Shown here piece after piece: positions 9,001 through 18,632 of a DNA stretch of 64,000 nucleotides. How positions within the stretch are numbered: the first letter of the stretch is position 1; the number at the start of each line of letters is the position of its first letter. Position numbers and translations under genes: made by a program. The DNA is from Gaetbulibacter saemankumensis DSM 17032 (GTDB lineage Bacteria; Bacteroidota; Bacteroidia; Flavobacteriales; Flavobacteriaceae), in the NCBI RefSeq assembly GCF_000425645.1, contig NZ_KE384430.1:1227492-1291491 (forward strand). Reading direction: 5' to 3'. The notes beneath the pieces are model-generated. The model was not told the DNA's origin. It saw only the letters and a list, made by a program, of their open reading frames with translations, and searched no databases.

Positions 9001-9034
9001 CTATGTAACAAAGGAGTGACGGAATGTAACATTT
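9001..9034 (+). promoter_or_regulatory. Candidate HTCS operator, site 1
   Basis: TGTAAC at 9004-9009 and TGTAACATTT at 9025-9034 form a direct repeat with 21-base periodicity, preceded by CTA. The same arrangement recurs at 16795-16828 and 30432-30465. Two half-sites two helical turns apart suit the AraC-type output domain of the HTCS encoded at 10882. It is centred ~48 bases upstream of the -7 box of the leftward operon and could also serve the rightward sulfatase. Confidence 0.6.
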
Positions 9035-9185
9035 GATTGATTTTTGATGAAATTCATTTTTTGATTATCTAAAATTTAATAGTTTAGATAGATGTGTAAG
9101 TTTAAAAATACCACGTGTATTTCTAACAAGTATTTATACAAAATATGAGGTGTTTATAATAATTTGAACCAAATAATTAATAGCG

Positions 9186-10739
9186 ATGAGAATAAGCATG
9201 TTTTTTTTAATTATACTAATTACAGTTTCTTGTAACTCAATACAGAAAAAGGAAAATACGAAGGTCACGATTTCGTCTTCAAAGCCAAACGTTATAGTTA
9301 TATATTTAGATGATCTTGGCTATGGCGATGTAAGTTGTTATAACGCAACCGAATTGGAAACACCAAATATGGATGCGTTAGCAAATGGAGGAATTAGGTT
9401 TACCAACGCTTATGCATCGTCCGCAACTTGTACTCCAAGTAGATATGCCTTGCTCACTGGTATTTATCCATGGCGAAACAAAAAGGCAAAAATTTTACCT
9501 GGAACCGCTCCTTTATTAATTGATACACTACAAATAACATTACCAAAATTATTTAAAAAAGAAGGTTATGATACTGCTATTATTGGAAAATGGCATCTGG
9601 GGTTAGGAACAGGTGTAATAAACTGGAATGAGCATATTTCACCAGGTCCAAATGAAGTTGGCTTTGATGATTCTTACATTCTTGCTGCCACTCAAGACCG
9701 AGTACCAACGGTTTATATTCAAAATGGTGATGTTGTTGGTTTAGATAACGATGATCCAATTGAAGTTAATTATTTTGAAAATTTTAAAAACGAACCCACA
9801 GCCATAACTCATCCGGAGATGTTAACTATGAAATGGCACCATGGACATAATAACAGTATTGTTAATGGGATACCTCGAATAGGTTATATGAAAGGTGGAG
9901 AATCGGCAAAATGGAGTGATGTAGATATGGCAGATCACTTTTTAGATAAAGTTAAGGCTTATGTGAAGTCTCATAAAGAAAAACCGTTTTTCTTGTACTA
10001 TGCAATGCAACAGCCTCATGTCCCTAGAACACCACACCCCAGATTTATTGGGAAATCTGGTATGGGCCCAAGAGGTGATGTGATTTTAGAAGCAGATTGG
10101 TGTATAGGTGAATTTGTAAAGACATTGAAGAAGGAAGGTTTGTTAGAGAATACCCTAATAATACTTTCAAGTGATAATGGACCAGTGCTTAATGATGGTT
10201 ATTTTGATGATGCTGTTGAGAAGTTAGGAAATCATAATCCATCAGGAGGTCTTAGAGGTGGTAAATACAGTATTTTTGAGGCTGGAACCAGAGTACCGTT
10301 TATAACATATTGGGAAGGTAGAATTGAACCTATGGTTTCGGATGCTGTTATCTGTCAAATAGATTTACTTGCATCATTAGCAAGTCTATTAAATACAGAA
10401 GTAAATGATACGGATAGCAAGGATCTATTATCGGCTCTTACGGGTAATTCTGAAAAGGGTAGAGATCATTTAATTTTAGAGGCCACGGGTAAAACGGCAT
10501 TGAGAAGTGGAGACTGGGTATATATTCCTGCCTATGAAGGAACAAATTACAGAGAAGAAGTAGGTATTGAAGTTGGAAATTTTCCATTCGAACAATTATA
10601 TAATATTTCAGATGATGCGGGTCAAAATAACAATCTAGCACAATCTAATCCTGAAAAGCTTTTTGAGATGAAAGCGCTTTTTGAAAAATTAAGAGGTAAA
10701 GATTATAATAGGGGTGTTAAAGAAGTAAAATTTCAATAG
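9186..10739 (+). CDS. Sulfatase, family S1 (formylglycine-dependent)
   Basis: A 517-residue sulfatase. NVIVIYLDDLGYGDVSCY at ~35-52 supplies metal ligands D42-D43. The activation motif is C82-T-P-S-R86 with YALLTG after it. GKWHLG (~138) and SSDNGP (~330) are the further conserved sulfatase motifs. The N-terminus (ILITVSC16) looks like a lipoprotein signal. It is divergent from the leftward operon and followed, after 142 bases, by the HTCS gene in the same direction. It differs in length and motif context from the other three sulfatases, so each probably removes a different sulfate group. The exact substrate position cannot be deduced. Confidence 0.93.
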   Translation: MRISMFFLIILITVSCNSIQKKENTKVTISSSKPNVIVIYLDDLGYGDVSCYNATELETPNMDALANGGIRFTNAYASSATCTPSRYALLTGIYPWRNKKAKILPGTAPLLIDTLQITLPKLFKKEGYDTAIIGKWHLGLGTGVINWNEHISPGPNEVGFDDSYILAATQDRVPTVYIQNGDVVGLDNDDPIEVNYFENFKNEPTAITHPEMLTMKWHHGHNNSIVNGIPRIGYMKGGESAKWSDVDMADHFLDKVKAYVKSHKEKPFFLYYAMQQPHVPRTPHPRFIGKSGMGPRGDVILEADWCIGEFVKTLKKEGLLENTLIILSSDNGPVLNDGYFDDAVEKLGNHNPSGGLRGGKYSIFEAGTRVPFITYWEGRIEPMVSDAVICQIDLLASLASLLNTEVNDTDSKDLLSALTGNSEKGRDHLILEATGKTALRSGDWVYIPAYEGTNYREEVGIEVGNFPFEQLYNISDDAGQNNNLAQSNPEKLFEMKALFEKLRGKDYNRGVKEVKFQ

Positions 10740-10759
10740 GTGAATAATATTTTTTCGAT

Positions 10760-10786
10760 GAGCGAAATAGATAAAATATTTCGTTC
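10760..10786 (+). other. Hairpin between sulfatase and HTCS genes
   Basis: GAGCGAAATA (10760-10769) pairs with TATTTCGTTC (10777-10786) over 10 bases including one G-T pair, with a 7-base loop. There is no T-run after it, so it is not a standard terminator. It may be an attenuating or stabilising element in the shared transcript. Confidence 0.35.
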
Positions 10787-10881
10787 TGTACAGTTTTAGA
10801 AATGTGTTAGTTATGTGAGAATGCAATGAATTATCTATTAAAAATAATTATCTTCTAAATTAGAATTTTAAAACCGACTTA

Positions 10882-13800
10882 ATGATAAGCTATATAAAAT
10901 TGGAAAAATTAGTTGTATGTCTATATGTTTTAATTATAGTTAATATAATTTGCAACTCATTATATTCACAAGAACTCTATTTTAAAAATTTAACAGTTGA
11001 GGATGGTTTAACACAAAATGATGTCAACTCCATATTACAAGATAGTTATGGTTTTATGTGGGTCGGAACTTATGATGGTTTAAATCGTTATGATGGAAGA
11101 AACATAGAAACTTTTAGAAGGGAAACGGCTAATTTATCAAGCATTCCCGATAATCGTATCACAGCACTTTTTGAGGATCATAATAAACGATTGTGGATTG
11201 GAACCGAATCTGGTTTTTTATCCTATTATTCTCTTTTAAAAGATCAATTCATAAGAGTTAAATCACCAGATAATAATCGAGGAAGTATATTTAATTTTCT
11301 TCAGGCAAGCGATGATGCCTTATATGCGATAACATCTACAGGAATACTTAAATTAATTGATAGTGAAGAACCAGAATTTGAGTATATGCCTAGTGTTAAA
11401 AATTATCATTTTAGGGATGCTGTTCAACTGCCAGAAGGAGACATTTTATTCGTTGGAAATAATGGGATTTTCCAATATAAAAATGATAAATTCAGTAAAC
11501 TACCTGTTCCAGAAGGTCTCACATTTACAAGTGTAATATACTCCGGTAAAACAGTTATTGCAGGGGGTAGGAAAGGACTATTTACAATAGAGAACTTTAA
11601 TAGAGTGGTTAAATTTGATGGATATATAATTCCCGAAGCATCCATAATTTCCATGACCAAAGATGGGGAAGGAAATATTTGGGTTGGGACTCATAACCAT
11701 GGTTTGTTAAAATTAGATAGTTCATTGAACTATGTAAGACAAATTACAAGTTCTAGAACCAATCCAAGGAGTTTGTTGAGTAACACCGTTTTGAAATTAT
11801 ACCTTGACAGATTTAATAATTTGTGGGTAGGAAACAGACATGGACTTTGTTATACTAATATTCGTAACTCAGGGTTTAATTCTATTGATTTACAAAATAT
11901 AGGAAGTCTCAATGTTAGATCAATGGCTGTAGAAGAATCAAATCTTATCCTTGGAATTAGTAATGAGGGGCTATTTAATTATGATTTGAAAAATCATCTT
12001 CTAAAGGAAATAAATGGTTTAGATATCAATTTTGTAAATCAAATTATAAAAATTGATGACGTTTTATATATATGTTCCGATAAAGGGCTTCAGGTATTAA
12101 AGAAGGACAATACACTAGAACATGTTTTTAAAAATTTAAATGAACCTAGGAATATCAGATGTATTACAAAAGATAATAATGGGAGGTTTTTTATAGGTAC
12201 GACAGAAGGAATACTTTTAAAAGAACGTAATTCCGTAAATTGGATATGGGAAATTTTTCCTTCACTTGAAAACTTTAGTCAGTATCATATATTTAGAATG
12301 TTTTTTGATTCTCATTCTAATCAATTGCTAATTGGTACTATTTCAAAAGGGTTAAAGGTCCTGAATATAGAAGCTGATGGTCGTTTGGTTAGAGATAATA
12401 GGGAGGTTTTAAGAGATGTCAAGGGGCAGATTATAGACCATACGTCTATTTGGTGTTTTCATCGCTCAAAAGATAATACGATTTGGATTGGAACCGATGT
12501 CGGTCTCTTTAAGAGAAAAGTGAATTCCGAATTTTTTCAACAAATAGAAGTAGAGGGGGTAAGGGATAAAAAAATTATGAGCATTGCGGAAGATTCGGAT
12601 CAAAATCTTTGGCTTAGCAATTCGCATGGTTTGATTAATTTTAATCCTACTACCAATAATGTAAAAATATATACGTCTGATGATGGTCTTTTATCTTCAA
12701 GTATGACCGAAGCATCTGGATATTATGAAGACTATATATTATTTGGCACAACTAATGGAGTGAATTATGTTAATCCACTTGAAATCTCGGTCGATCCTAA
12801 TCACCCTAAATTGTTGTTGTCAAATTTTAAGATTAATAATAAATTGGTGAATCCAGGTGTCGAAACGTCTGGATCAATAATCTTAACGAAAAATATAAAT
12901 GATACAGATTATTTGAGGTTAAACCACCAACAGAATGACTTGTCTATAGAACTTAGCGCGACAAATTATTCAAAAATTGCAAGAAATAACTTCCGGTATC
13001 GCTTAGATGGACACCATGATTATTGGGTTTATACCTCTTCAAATCCTGTAATTTCTTATTCTAACCTTGACCCAGGTAGCTATGTTTTGGAGGTTCAGGT
13101 CGAGGATAATGAAGGGAACTGGAATAATAATAGTATTGCACTTCCAATATCAATTATACCATCACCTTGGAAGACTACTTTTGCTTATGTAGTTTATATA
13201 ATCATCATTTGTCTCGTTATTTTGGGGTTCATTTACTTTTGGTTTCAAAAGCAAAAATTAGATCATCAAATTGAGTTAGATAAAATTAAGATCAGTCAAG
13301 ATAAACAACTTCGAGAAAAGCAACTTAGATTTTTTGTTGATGTAGGTCATGAATTTAAAACACCACTATCACTAATTTTAGCTCCATTTAATGATTTGAT
13401 GAATCAAGTGCTAAGTAAGGAACAAAAACAAATGTGTCTTGAAATCGTATCTCGTAATATACAGCGGATGAATTTCCTTGTTAATCAATTAATTGATTTT
13501 GGAAAAATATCGGAAGGTGTAAACCTTGTTCAGGTAACTAAAAAGGATCTTAGAAAGTCTATAATAGAATACACGAAAACATTTCAATGGCAAGTTCAAC
13601 ATGAAGAAATAGATCTTAGATTAAATCTTGATAAATGTGAAGGCTATTTTGATCGAAGCGTATTGGAAAAAGGATTTTACAACATCTTGTCGAATGCATT
13701 TAAATATACGCCAACAGGAGGCATTATAGATATTACCCTTAAAGTTGAAGAGGAAAATAGCATTGAGTATGCCATCATAACTGTTAGTGATAGTGGTCCA

Positions 13801-14850
13801 GGGGTACCTGACGCGAAAAAGGAACTCATTTTTGAACGTTTTTATCATGGAAAGGATCGCTCCTCGTCTGGAATAGGATTGCATTTAGCACAAAGCCTCA
13901 TAAAAGCCCATGGTGGCAATATATATGTTGAAGATAGTGAGTTAGGTGGTACCAAATTTAAGATTGTATTACCCATATCGAGGAGTTTCTATTCTGATAA
14001 CAAAGTTGTTCGTGTGAATAAAGATTCTCTGAATGATCAATATCAAGAAAATTTTGATGAAGAGGTGATTGATAAGGAAGAGACTATTCTAATTGTGGAA
14101 GATGACCACGAGCTTAGAAATTATCTGAAAATAAGTCTTCAAAACGAGTATTCTATTATTGAAGCAAACAATGGAGAACAAGGTTTAGAGATGGCTCATA
14201 AAAATCTTCCTGATATTATAATCAGTGATATAATGATGCCGATTATGGACGGAATTGATATGTGCGAAAAACTAAAATCAAATAGGGACACTTCTCATAT
14301 ACCTTTATTATTTTTGACCGCAAAAACAGAAATTATTTATCAAAGAAAAGGGCTTGAAGCAGGGGCTTGGGATTTTATAACTAAGCCATTTGATTCTGAA
14401 GTTTTACGTAGAAAAGTGGTTAATATTCTTGAGACTAGAAATAAATTCAAAACCTATCTCTTGAACCAGAATATTAACTTAGATATAAAGTCCTATTATA
14501 CTTCTTACGATCAAAAACTTATAAAAAATATAAATCAGGTAGTTGAGAGCAATCTTGACAACCCTAACTTTACAGTTAGCAATCTGGCAGAAGAAGTTGG
14601 TCTTAGCAGAATGCATTTACATCGTAAGTTAAAAACTTTGGTTGGTGAAACTGGAAAAAGTTTTATAACTCAGGTAAAGATAAAATATGCTGTATCCATG
14701 TTTGACAACGGATGTGACCGTGTACAGGAGGCTATGAATGCCGTTGGAATTACAAATTATAGTAATTTTAATAACAATTTTAAGAAACTCATGGGAGTTA
14801 CCGCAACAGAATACATAGCTAGATTAAAGGAAAATAGTAGCTCTATGTAA
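10882..14850 (+). CDS. Hybrid two-component system regulator (HTCS) of the PUL
   Basis: A 1322-residue one-protein sensor and transcription factor in the inner membrane. After a signal segment, residues ~30-690 form two seven-bladed propellers of Reg_prop repeats (LTQNDVNSILQDSYGFMWVG and others), followed by a Y_Y_Y domain. A single membrane helix lies at ~768-788. The kinase follows: HisKA with H823 in GHEFKTPLS, then an HATPase with GSGIGLHLA-like glycine boxes (SSGIGLHLAQS). A receiver domain carries D1116 (ISDIMMPIMDG), and an AraC-type helix-turn-helix begins near 1225 (LAEEVGLSRMHLHRKL). HTCS proteins bind an oligosaccharide in the periplasm and activate their own PUL. It is the only regulator in the locus. 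Its stop is 15 bases from that of the convergent GH110 gene. Confidence 0.95.
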   Translation: MISYIKLEKLVVCLYVLIIVNIICNSLYSQELYFKNLTVEDGLTQNDVNSILQDSYGFMWVGTYDGLNRYDGRNIETFRRETANLSSIPDNRITALFEDHNKRLWIGTESGFLSYYSLLKDQFIRVKSPDNNRGSIFNFLQASDDALYAITSTGILKLIDSEEPEFEYMPSVKNYHFRDAVQLPEGDILFVGNNGIFQYKNDKFSKLPVPEGLTFTSVIYSGKTVIAGGRKGLFTIENFNRVVKFDGYIIPEASIISMTKDGEGNIWVGTHNHGLLKLDSSLNYVRQITSSRTNPRSLLSNTVLKLYLDRFNNLWVGNRHGLCYTNIRNSGFNSIDLQNIGSLNVRSMAVEESNLILGISNEGLFNYDLKNHLLKEINGLDINFVNQIIKIDDVLYICSDKGLQVLKKDNTLEHVFKNLNEPRNIRCITKDNNGRFFIGTTEGILLKERNSVNWIWEIFPSLENFSQYHIFRMFFDSHSNQLLIGTISKGLKVLNIEADGRLVRDNREVLRDVKGQIIDHTSIWCFHRSKDNTIWIGTDVGLFKRKVNSEFFQQIEVEGVRDKKIMSIAEDSDQNLWLSNSHGLINFNPTTNNVKIYTSDDGLLSSSMTEASGYYEDYILFGTTNGVNYVNPLEISVDPNHPKLLLSNFKINNKLVNPGVETSGSIILTKNINDTDYLRLNHQQNDLSIELSATNYSKIARNNFRYRLDGHHDYWVYTSSNPVISYSNLDPGSYVLEVQVEDNEGNWNNNSIALPISIIPSPWKTTFAYVVYIIIICLVILGFIYFWFQKQKLDHQIELDKIKISQDKQLREKQLRFFVDVGHEFKTPLSLILAPFNDLMNQVLSKEQKQMCLEIVSRNIQRMNFLVNQLIDFGKISEGVNLVQVTKKDLRKSIIEYTKTFQWQVQHEEIDLRLNLDKCEGYFDRSVLEKGFYNILSNAFKYTPTGGIIDITLKVEEENSIEYAIITVSDSGPGVPDAKKELIFERFYHGKDRSSSGIGLHLAQSLIKAHGGNIYVEDSELGGTKFKIVLPISRSFYSDNKVVRVNKDSLNDQYQENFDEEVIDKEETILIVEDDHELRNYLKISLQNEYSIIEANNGEQGLEMAHKNLPDIIISDIMMPIMDGIDMCEKLKSNRDTSHIPLLFLTAKTEIIYQRKGLEAGAWDFITKPFDSEVLRRKVVNILETRNKFKTYLLNQNINLDIKSYYTSYDQKLIKNINQVVESNLDNPNFTVSNLAEEVGLSRMHLHRKLKTLVGETGKSFITQVKIKYAVSMFDNGCDRVQEAMNAVGITNYSNFNNNFKKLMGVTATEYIARLKENSSSM

Positions 14851-14865
14851 TAAGTCTTAAACCCT

Positions 14866-16683
14866 CTATTGTTTTTTATAATTAAATCCTTTATTGGGTC
14901 CAACTGTTAAGGTTGAACTACTTCGTTCATCGGCTTTAATAGCTATTTCACAATTACCTTCATAAGTATTGCCTTGAATTACCGTATTTTGGCAATTAGT
15001 TAAATCTATAAGTGGCGTGTTTGGATAAAGCTCTTCTGCTTTGAAAGTTTTCTTGATTGTATTGTTTTTAATGACCAGACCTTCAACTCTGTCTGCGCTA
15101 ACAATCCTGTTTCCGAAGGTTTGGATGGTATTATTTTCAAAATGAATATTGCGGTCGTATATGACTGAGGAATCAAATGTCTTGCTAAGTCGGGGTGTGA
15201 TATTTAGAACAGAATGTTCTGATCCACTATAGGCACAGTATTCGAAAGTGTTATTTTTAATTATGACATCATTTACAGCCCCAGATTCAAACCAGAAGAA
15301 TGTCTCGCCTCGAAAAAAGATGGATGACATCATAGATGAAAAGTGATTGTTTTCAATTACAGTTTTTAAAGGTGTTTTTAGAACCACATTTCTGGCTCGA
15401 TGATTTCTTATGGTACAACCTCGCATAGTAAATTCCGGATTCCAGGTCTTGTTTTCTAAAATATCACCGGAATTAAGGCCTTCTGGAAGGTCAGATTCAA
15501 AACTAATTTCAATAAATGTATCGTTTATATATTTTACTTTATTAACAACCCTTGTTTCACTGCGCTGAGGCGATGGTTGTTTAATAAACCAAACCTCCTC
15601 TCCCTGAGCTGCAAATTCAAATCCACGTTGCTCGAAATGCATTAACTTAATCCTAAGGGTCTTTTCGTCAAGTACTTCGTCGACCTCGACATAAGTACCA
15701 TGAACGTTGGTTCCATCATCTAGCATATTCTCGAACCTACAGTTTTCTATTATAATAGATCCTTTACAATTACAAAAATGGGTCGCATCCGCTGTTGTAG
15801 ATATGACGCGGTTTGTCCCTTCTCGGAGATAAATTCCACAATCAGTCAATTTTATGTTTTCAGAGCGCTCGAAAAGAAAACCCATACCCAATGCATGATG
15901 TATAACAATGCCATCGAGAGTTATATTTGAAGAGGTTTTAAAATCGAATGCAGGGGCATAGCGGTCATGCTCACGGTCTCCTTTTGAACTCAGTAAAGAA
16001 CCAATAGGTGGGTAATATCGAAGGTGTTCATGAAATCTTAAATTTCCATTTTGTAATTTTTCCACCCATCGTGGTTTACTGTGAATATCCCAAGCTCCAT
16101 GTACAGGCCTTTTTTCTAAAGCATCAAAAGCTAAGGTGCTTCCAGGATAGGTATAGCTGAAACCATCAACGTTTGGAAATTCGAGTTGTCCTTGTTTAAT
16201 CTGCCAGGAAAAACCATCTTCAAATGGCTTAATATCTCGCCAGCCCTCTTCTTTATTGATGGCGACAACTTCACCTAGAAAAGTAAACGGGATATCCCAA
16301 TCAATTGCCAGGTTACTTACATTAATACGCTCGCAACCTTCAAAAAGAAAAGGCATAGCTTGACCATGAAAAATGAATTCTGCCCCGTTACCCTCTATAG
16401 TGACTGTTCTAAATTTATTGAAATTAAAGATAATTCGCTTATACCCATTTCCATGATTTGTAATTTCCAGAAACTTACCTGCTGCATAATCAGGCATGAA
16501 TCTGTAAACTCCTTTCTCAAAGATCAGGTGAATGTCTTCAGTTTTAGTGTTATCTAGTATTTGATGTATTTGCGGAGTCATATCTCCATCGACTGGTTTT
16601 ATAATGACTGGATCAGATGTTTTGGCTATACTCCAATTAACTGACATGGTTATTATTGCTATAATTACTGGGAACTTAATCAT
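14866..16683 (-). CDS. GH110 alpha-1,3-galactosidase
   Basis: A 605-residue beta-helix enzyme with a signal peptide (cleavage near WSIAKTS). It has the full GH110 signature set: LAIDWDIPFTFLGEV (~125), ADATHFCNCKG with D299, and ENCRFENMLDDGTNVHGTY with D322-D323. The beta-helix coils continue with NN turns (IENNHF, IKNNTF, FENNTI, IKNNTI). GH110 enzymes are inverting exo-alpha-1,3-galactosidases, known from blood-group B antigen breakdown and, in marine bacteria, from carrageenan-type galactan loci. The likely site of action is the periplasm. The gene is separated from its upstream neighbour by 238 bases containing a copy of the proposed HTCS operator, so it probably has its own promoter. 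Confidence 0.9.
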   Translation of the reverse strand: MIKFPVIIAIITMSVNWSIAKTSDPVIIKPVDGDMTPQIHQILDNTKTEDIHLIFEKGVYRFMPDYAAGKFLEITNHGNGYKRIIFNFNKFRTVTIEGNGAEFIFHGQAMPFLFEGCERINVSNLAIDWDIPFTFLGEVVAINKEEGWRDIKPFEDGFSWQIKQGQLEFPNVDGFSYTYPGSTLAFDALEKRPVHGAWDIHSKPRWVEKLQNGNLRFHEHLRYYPPIGSLLSSKGDREHDRYAPAFDFKTSSNITLDGIVIHHALGMGFLFERSENIKLTDCGIYLREGTNRVISTTADATHFCNCKGSIIIENCRFENMLDDGTNVHGTYVEVDEVLDEKTLRIKLMHFEQRGFEFAAQGEEVWFIKQPSPQRSETRVVNKVKYINDTFIEISFESDLPEGLNSGDILENKTWNPEFTMRGCTIRNHRARNVVLKTPLKTVIENNHFSSMMSSIFFRGETFFWFESGAVNDVIIKNNTFEYCAYSGSEHSVLNITPRLSKTFDSSVIYDRNIHFENNTIQTFGNRIVSADRVEGLVIKNNTIKKTFKAEELYPNTPLIDLTNCQNTVIQGNTYEGNCEIAIKADERSSSTLTVGPNKGFNYKKQ

Positions 16684-16758
16684 CTTATAATTTATCTTAA
16701 TTAAAGTATTATTTACTTATTACTATGTTTTCTTTTTAAGTTAAAATTTATCATTATG

Positions 16759-16766
16759 TAAAGTTA
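16759..16766 (-). promoter_or_regulatory. Weak -7 box upstream of GH110
   Basis: The minus strand reads TAACTTTA, one mismatch from TAnnTTTG. It is kept because its distance to operator site 2 (~48 bases, centre to centre) equals that at site 1. Confidence 0.3.
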
Positions 16767-16794
16767 CGAGCATAGAATTTTAATTAGATAGGAC

Positions 16795-16828
16795 CTATGT
16801 AACTATTTCCTTCATATTTGTAACATTT
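16795..16828 (+). promoter_or_regulatory. Candidate HTCS operator, site 2
   Basis: CTATGTAAC (16795-16803) and TGTAACATTT (16819-16828) repeat in direct orientation with 21-base periodicity, exactly as at 9001-9034. It lies 112-145 bases upstream of the GH110 start at 16683, in the same relative orientation to the leftward gene as site 1. Confidence 0.6.
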
Positions 16829-16921
16829 ACAATATTTGTAAGTGTAATATAACCTATACTAAATATATTTTCATTTGACTTAATTATTTATTGTCTATAG
16901 TACGACTTCAATGCGCCTTTA

Positions 16922-18322
16922 TTACTCCCAATTGTCGGTTCTGAACGGAGAAGCAGGAAGTCCGTTAGTGTTAAATAAAGTTCCCTCAGGGCAATTCTTA
17001 AATCCATAGCGAACCGCTATAGGTTGTTTAACTTGCTTTGAAAATACTGTAACCGTTCCATCATTGTTTATTTCAGCTATTGCTGGATAAAAGACTCTAT
17101 CAAACCCTGCTACCTCAAAGCCAGTTAAACTATTACCAAAACTGGATAGGCCATTCTCGCTATAATCAAAGTATAGTATGACTTTACCATTTTTAGCCTT
17201 TGTCATTTTTTTATACAAAGGTCCTGAATAGCTAATGCCTTCGATATTATAGTCTTTGGCGAGTGCCCAATATGCAAGTCTTTCACCCACTGTCCGTTTG
17301 TCGGGTGGGTGGATCATCTCACAGTCACCTATGTCCATGGTAACGGCCATTCCCGTATTTGGCACTTTTTGCAAGGTTTTTAGTTGTGATTCTCTAAGCA
17401 GTGCTCCGACAGGTATTTTCGATTCTTTTCCAAATGGGGCTATCTGAACAAAGTAGAAAGGTAATCTACCTTGTCCCCATTGGGTTCGCCACTGATTAAT
17501 CATAGCAGGGAACAAGCTGGCATATTCTTTTGCATTTGGCCTGTTTCCCTCTCCCTGATACCAAATAAAACCTCTAATTGTGAACCCTTGGAGGGGATGT
17601 ATCATACCATTGTAAATAAAAAACGGTGAACGTTGAGGTTTTGCTACTGGAATTTCTTTCTCAATTTTAATATTTTTAAATTTTAAGATAGTTTCTTCAT
17701 CCATCCAAGCTTCAATTTTAGAAGCTCCCCACGCCGCGCAAATTAATCCAATAGGAACATTTAATGTGTCATTTAGCGTTTTTCCAAAAAAATAAGAAAC
17801 TGCACTAAAATCTTTTACTGTTTGTGGTTGTGTAACGACCCATTTGCCGGAAACATCATTTAATGGAGTAAGGCTGGCCTTTCTCGCTACATTAAATAGT
17901 CGTATGTTTTTGTTGTTGGCATTTGCTATTGCTTCTTTACTTCCAGTAATTGGTTGATTAGCATAGCCTCTTAAAGGCATCTCCATATTTGATTGCCCAG
18001 AACAAAACCATACTTCGCCGATTAAAACATTTTTTAATACGATTTTTTGGCTTCCTTCTATAGTGAGAGTATATGGCCCACCTGCTTGGGGTGTTGCTAT
18101 TTTTACATTCCAATTACCTTCTTTATCTGTATTGGTAGCCAAACTTTTGTTCCAGCTACAAGTAATTAATACCCTACTGTTGGGCACGTCTTTTCCCCAA
18201 ATAGAAGACATTGAATTTTGTTGAAGTACCATGTTGTCCCCAAAAAAAGATGGAAGCTGCAATTGTGAGAACGATATTGTTGTATACAATATCAAGACTA
18301 ATGATATTAATGTTTTACCCAT
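16922..18322 (-). CDS. Sialate O-acetylesterase-like SGNH carbohydrate esterase
   Basis: A 466-residue protein with a signal peptide (TISFSQ). A beta-sandwich N-terminal part (PSFFGDNMVLQQ, typical of the SASA family) precedes the SGNH esterase domain. The nucleophile is S111 in FCSGQSNMEMP. Further conserved blocks are SYFFGKTL, IWYQGEGN (~260) and DIGDCEMIHPPDK, which holds the likely catalytic Asp/His. In PULs such enzymes remove O-acetyl groups from polysaccharides; no sialic-acid gene is present here, so true sialate activity is unlikely. Gaps of 238 and 310 bases on either side suggest separate transcription, but no operator copy was found upstream. Confidence 0.87.
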   Translation of the reverse strand: MGKTLISLVLILYTTISFSQLQLPSFFGDNMVLQQNSMSSIWGKDVPNSRVLITCSWNKSLATNTDKEGNWNVKIATPQAGGPYTLTIEGSQKIVLKNVLIGEVWFCSGQSNMEMPLRGYANQPITGSKEAIANANNKNIRLFNVARKASLTPLNDVSGKWVVTQPQTVKDFSAVSYFFGKTLNDTLNVPIGLICAAWGASKIEAWMDEETILKFKNIKIEKEIPVAKPQRSPFFIYNGMIHPLQGFTIRGFIWYQGEGNRPNAKEYASLFPAMINQWRTQWGQGRLPFYFVQIAPFGKESKIPVGALLRESQLKTLQKVPNTGMAVTMDIGDCEMIHPPDKRTVGERLAYWALAKDYNIEGISYSGPLYKKMTKAKNGKVILYFDYSENGLSSFGNSLTGFEVAGFDRVFYPAIAEINNDGTVTVFSKQVKQPIAVRYGFKNCPEGTLFNTNGLPASPFRTDNWE

Positions 18323-18632
18323 GATTAAGTCATATTTTTTCTATTAGATAATTACTACTTTATCTGACGTATTTTATTTGTATTTCAGCGTTTTTCTATA
18401 TTTCGGTTCCTATAAATATACTACTAGATCATTAAGTTTATACTCTACTCATGTACGGATGAAACAAACAGGTCATAGAGTAATAAAAGGAAACTCTAAA
18501 AAGGGGCTTTTTTTAATTTAAATAATTTTATCTATTAATATAAAAATGGTGTTTACTAATTAATAATAGGCGTTTAAGTTTTTATTTATGAATAAATTCT
18601 CTGTGTTATTAAAGTTTATCAGTTGAACCAAT
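18323..18632. other. Gene-free stretch between esterase and sulfatase
   Basis: These 310 bases contain AT-rich sequence and a weak AAAAAG-GGG-CTTTTT hairpin near 18497-18515. I see no convincing promoter box, operator copy or small gene. Confidence 0.4.

Larger units (their letters stand above)
8883..9185. other. Divergent intergenic region with PUL promoter
   Basis: This 303-base gap separates the leftward operon (start 8882) from the rightward sulfatase (start 9186). It holds a -7 box on the minus strand and the direct-repeat operator, both listed separately. I found no perfect TAnnTTTG box for the rightward gene; TA-A-TTTG with one base missing occurs near 9160. Confidence 0.6.

Noticed and set aside
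16684-16921. Possible small gene between GH110 and the esterase
   Set aside because: No frame with a start and reasonable composition; the region is explained by promoter and operator.
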